From Flavobacteriales bacterium CG_4_9_14_3_um_filter_32_8 (GTDB lineage Bacteria; Bacteroidota; Bacteroidia; Flavobacteriales_E; Vicingaceae), in the NCBI GenBank assembly GCA_002790175.1, contig PFUQ01000109.1:1-6321 (forward strand): a stretch of 6,321 nucleotides of DNA, written 5' to 3'. Position 1 is the stretch's first letter. The number at the start of each line of letters is the position of its first letter. Under the pieces are notes generated by a model. It saw only the letters and a list, made by a program, of their open reading frames with translations. It searched no databases and was not told where the DNA came from. The translations under genes were made by a program, and so were the position numbers. This document shows, piece after piece, positions 5,383-6,321 of the stretch.

Positions 5383-6321
5383 TCAATAAAAGCCACTGCC
5401 AATTTAATATCATCGTAACTTACTGTTCCTCCTAATTTTGTATAAATAACATTTAAACTCACAGGCGTACTTTTAGGTTGCTGGTCGTAAATTTCTTTTA
5501 CTTTTTTTAGAAGAGAATTTTTGGGTTTATAATAATTCAAATCCTCGTTAGGAAAATCTTTTCTAATTTTAATGAGATGTCCAGCAATGGTGCCAACTGA
5601 AAGCCCTCTGGCATCAGCAATTTCTGCTAATGATACTCGCTGTTTTAAATGCATTAAGGTTACTTCGTAAGTTGATTGCTTTCCAGCTTCTTTTTCTTTT
5701 AATTTATTTTTATGTTTGGTAATTTCTTTGGTATTTACTAAACCTCCGCTGTCTCGAATAAATGTTTGTGCTTGTAAAGCTAATTCATCCAATTTATATG
5801 CATTGTCCGCATCATTCGATAGTTCCTGAAAACGTTTATCCGCTTTCTGTGCCAAGTCATCCACTTGTAAAGCCATTTCGTTTAAGCCAATCAATTGCAG
5901 ATTTTCTAATCGCTTTAATCGGGAAAGTGCTACGTAACCTTGTCCATTTTCAAATGTTTTAGATAAATCTATTTCAGCTTCATCCAACGTCATTCCTTGG
6001 CATTTATGAATAGTTATTGCCCAAGCCAATCGCAAGGGAATTTGATTGTAACTAGCTAAGGTTTTTCCATTATCATCCATAATAGTCCAACTTTCCTGTT
6101 CAGTAGCTACTATTTTCCCATTGTGTAATTTTATGGAAGGCAAACCTTCATCATTAAAACCCAATACCCTTCCTAAAGAACCATTGACATATCCTTTTTC
6201 ATTGTTATTTTTTACGAACATCACTTTAGCATCTATTTTTAACTCCAAATGTTCACTCGCCAAAACAGAGTTTTTGAGTGTTTCAATTAATTTTATATTT
6301 CCTTTTGTTTCGGCTTTGTAT
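5379..6321 (-). CDS. C-terminal part of an AAA/PIF1-like DNA helicase with an HTH_40-like tail (partial, 5' end outside)
   Basis: The frame is open to the right edge and gives 313 visible residues plus a stop; the N-terminal ATPase motifs lie outside. Visible residues begin YKAETKGNIKL. The stretch LKIDAKVMFVKNN then GYVNGSLG (43-50) is typical of the SF1B PIF1/RecD-like C-terminal region; motif V follows as TIHKCQGMTLDEA (103-115) and motif VI as GQGYVALSR (126-134), with the arginine finger. After a charged helical linker (about 155-215) comes a domain (about 216-305) with TLMHLKQRVSLAEIADARGL and TIAGHL, which looks like the HTH_40 domain of RecQ and related helicases and could help bind DNA. 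The TTG at 6263 is an internal leucine, not a start, since the conserved frame continues upstream. The stop overlaps the aminotransferase's stop. Likely role: repair or replication-linked unwinding, probably 5' to 3'. Confidence 0.88.
   Translation of the reverse strand, partial: YKAETKGNIKLIETLKNSVLASEHLELKIDAKVMFVKNNNEKGYVNGSLGRVLGFNDEGLPSIKLHNGKIVATEQESWTIMDDNGKTLASYNQIPLRLAWAITIHKCQGMTLDEAEIDLSKTFENGQGYVALSRLKRLENLQLIGLNEMALQVDDLAQKADKRFQELSNDADNAYKLDELALQAQTFIRDSGGLVNTKEITKHKNKLKEKEAGKQSTYEVTLMHLKQRVSLAEIADARGLSVGTIAGHLIKIRKDFPNEDLNYYKPKNSLLKKVKEIYDQQPKSTPVSLNVIYTKLGGTVSYDDIKLAVAFID

Noticed and set aside
6261..6263. TTG as the start codon of the helicase
   Set aside because: The frame stays open to the window edge with sensible coding sequence upstream, and the helicase ATPase motifs must lie further upstream, so this is an internal leucine.
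1..6321. A defence island, CRISPR array, transposon or prophage
   Set aside because: No spaced repeats, transposase, integrase, terminal inverted repeats or phage genes are visible; the genes are mainly housekeeping families.

Overview
The window is AT-rich chromosomal DNA with the look of a member of the Bacteroidota, most likely order Flavobacteriales. Three things point there: none of the visible starts has a clear Shine-Dalgarno sequence; two gene starts are preceded by TAnnTTTG elements, the -7 box of the Bacteroidota sigma factor; and the gene families (HU with a GRNPQTG loop, STAS plus RNase Z, PhoH, a divergent SAM hydroxide adenosyltransferase, a helicase ending in an HTH_40-like domain) are ones I associate with that group. 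No genus can be named from sequence alone.

Layout, left to right. Positions 1-183 hold the 3' end of a rightward gene whose last 60 residues contain a Gly-Gly-Asn module. A perfect 13-bp hairpin at 220-249 with an A-run on one side and a T-run on the other separates it from a block of four leftward genes: HU (303-575), RNase Z (691-1614), a STAS-domain protein (1638-1976) and PhoH (2048-2998). The STAS gene and RNase Z are 23 nt apart and probably co-transcribed from a promoter in the gap after PhoH; HU has its own candidate promoter. A 133-bp divergent intergenic region follows. A tight rightward operon comes next: a SAM hydroxide adenosyltransferase-like protein (3132-3914), a small ABM-type alpha+beta barrel protein (3907-4200, overlapping by 8 nt) and a class III PLP aminotransferase (4201-5382, 0-nt gap). 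The aminotransferase collides tail to tail, with overlapping stop codons, with the C-terminal part of a leftward helicase (5379-6321, running off the window).

Functionally most of the window is housekeeping: nucleoid packaging (HU), tRNA 3' processing (RNase Z), an RNA-linked ATPase (PhoH), DNA unwinding (helicase). I see no CRISPR array, insertion sequence, tRNA or rRNA, and no clear new defence or mobile system. The best leads are the loss of the canonical catalytic residues in the SAM hydroxide adenosyltransferase-like protein together with its tight coupling to an ABM protein and an aminotransferase, the short GGN-module protein at the left edge, the TTG start of PhoH, and the STAS gene coupled to RNase Z with no anti-sigma kinase in view. 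No stretch longer than 300 bases lacks a gene.
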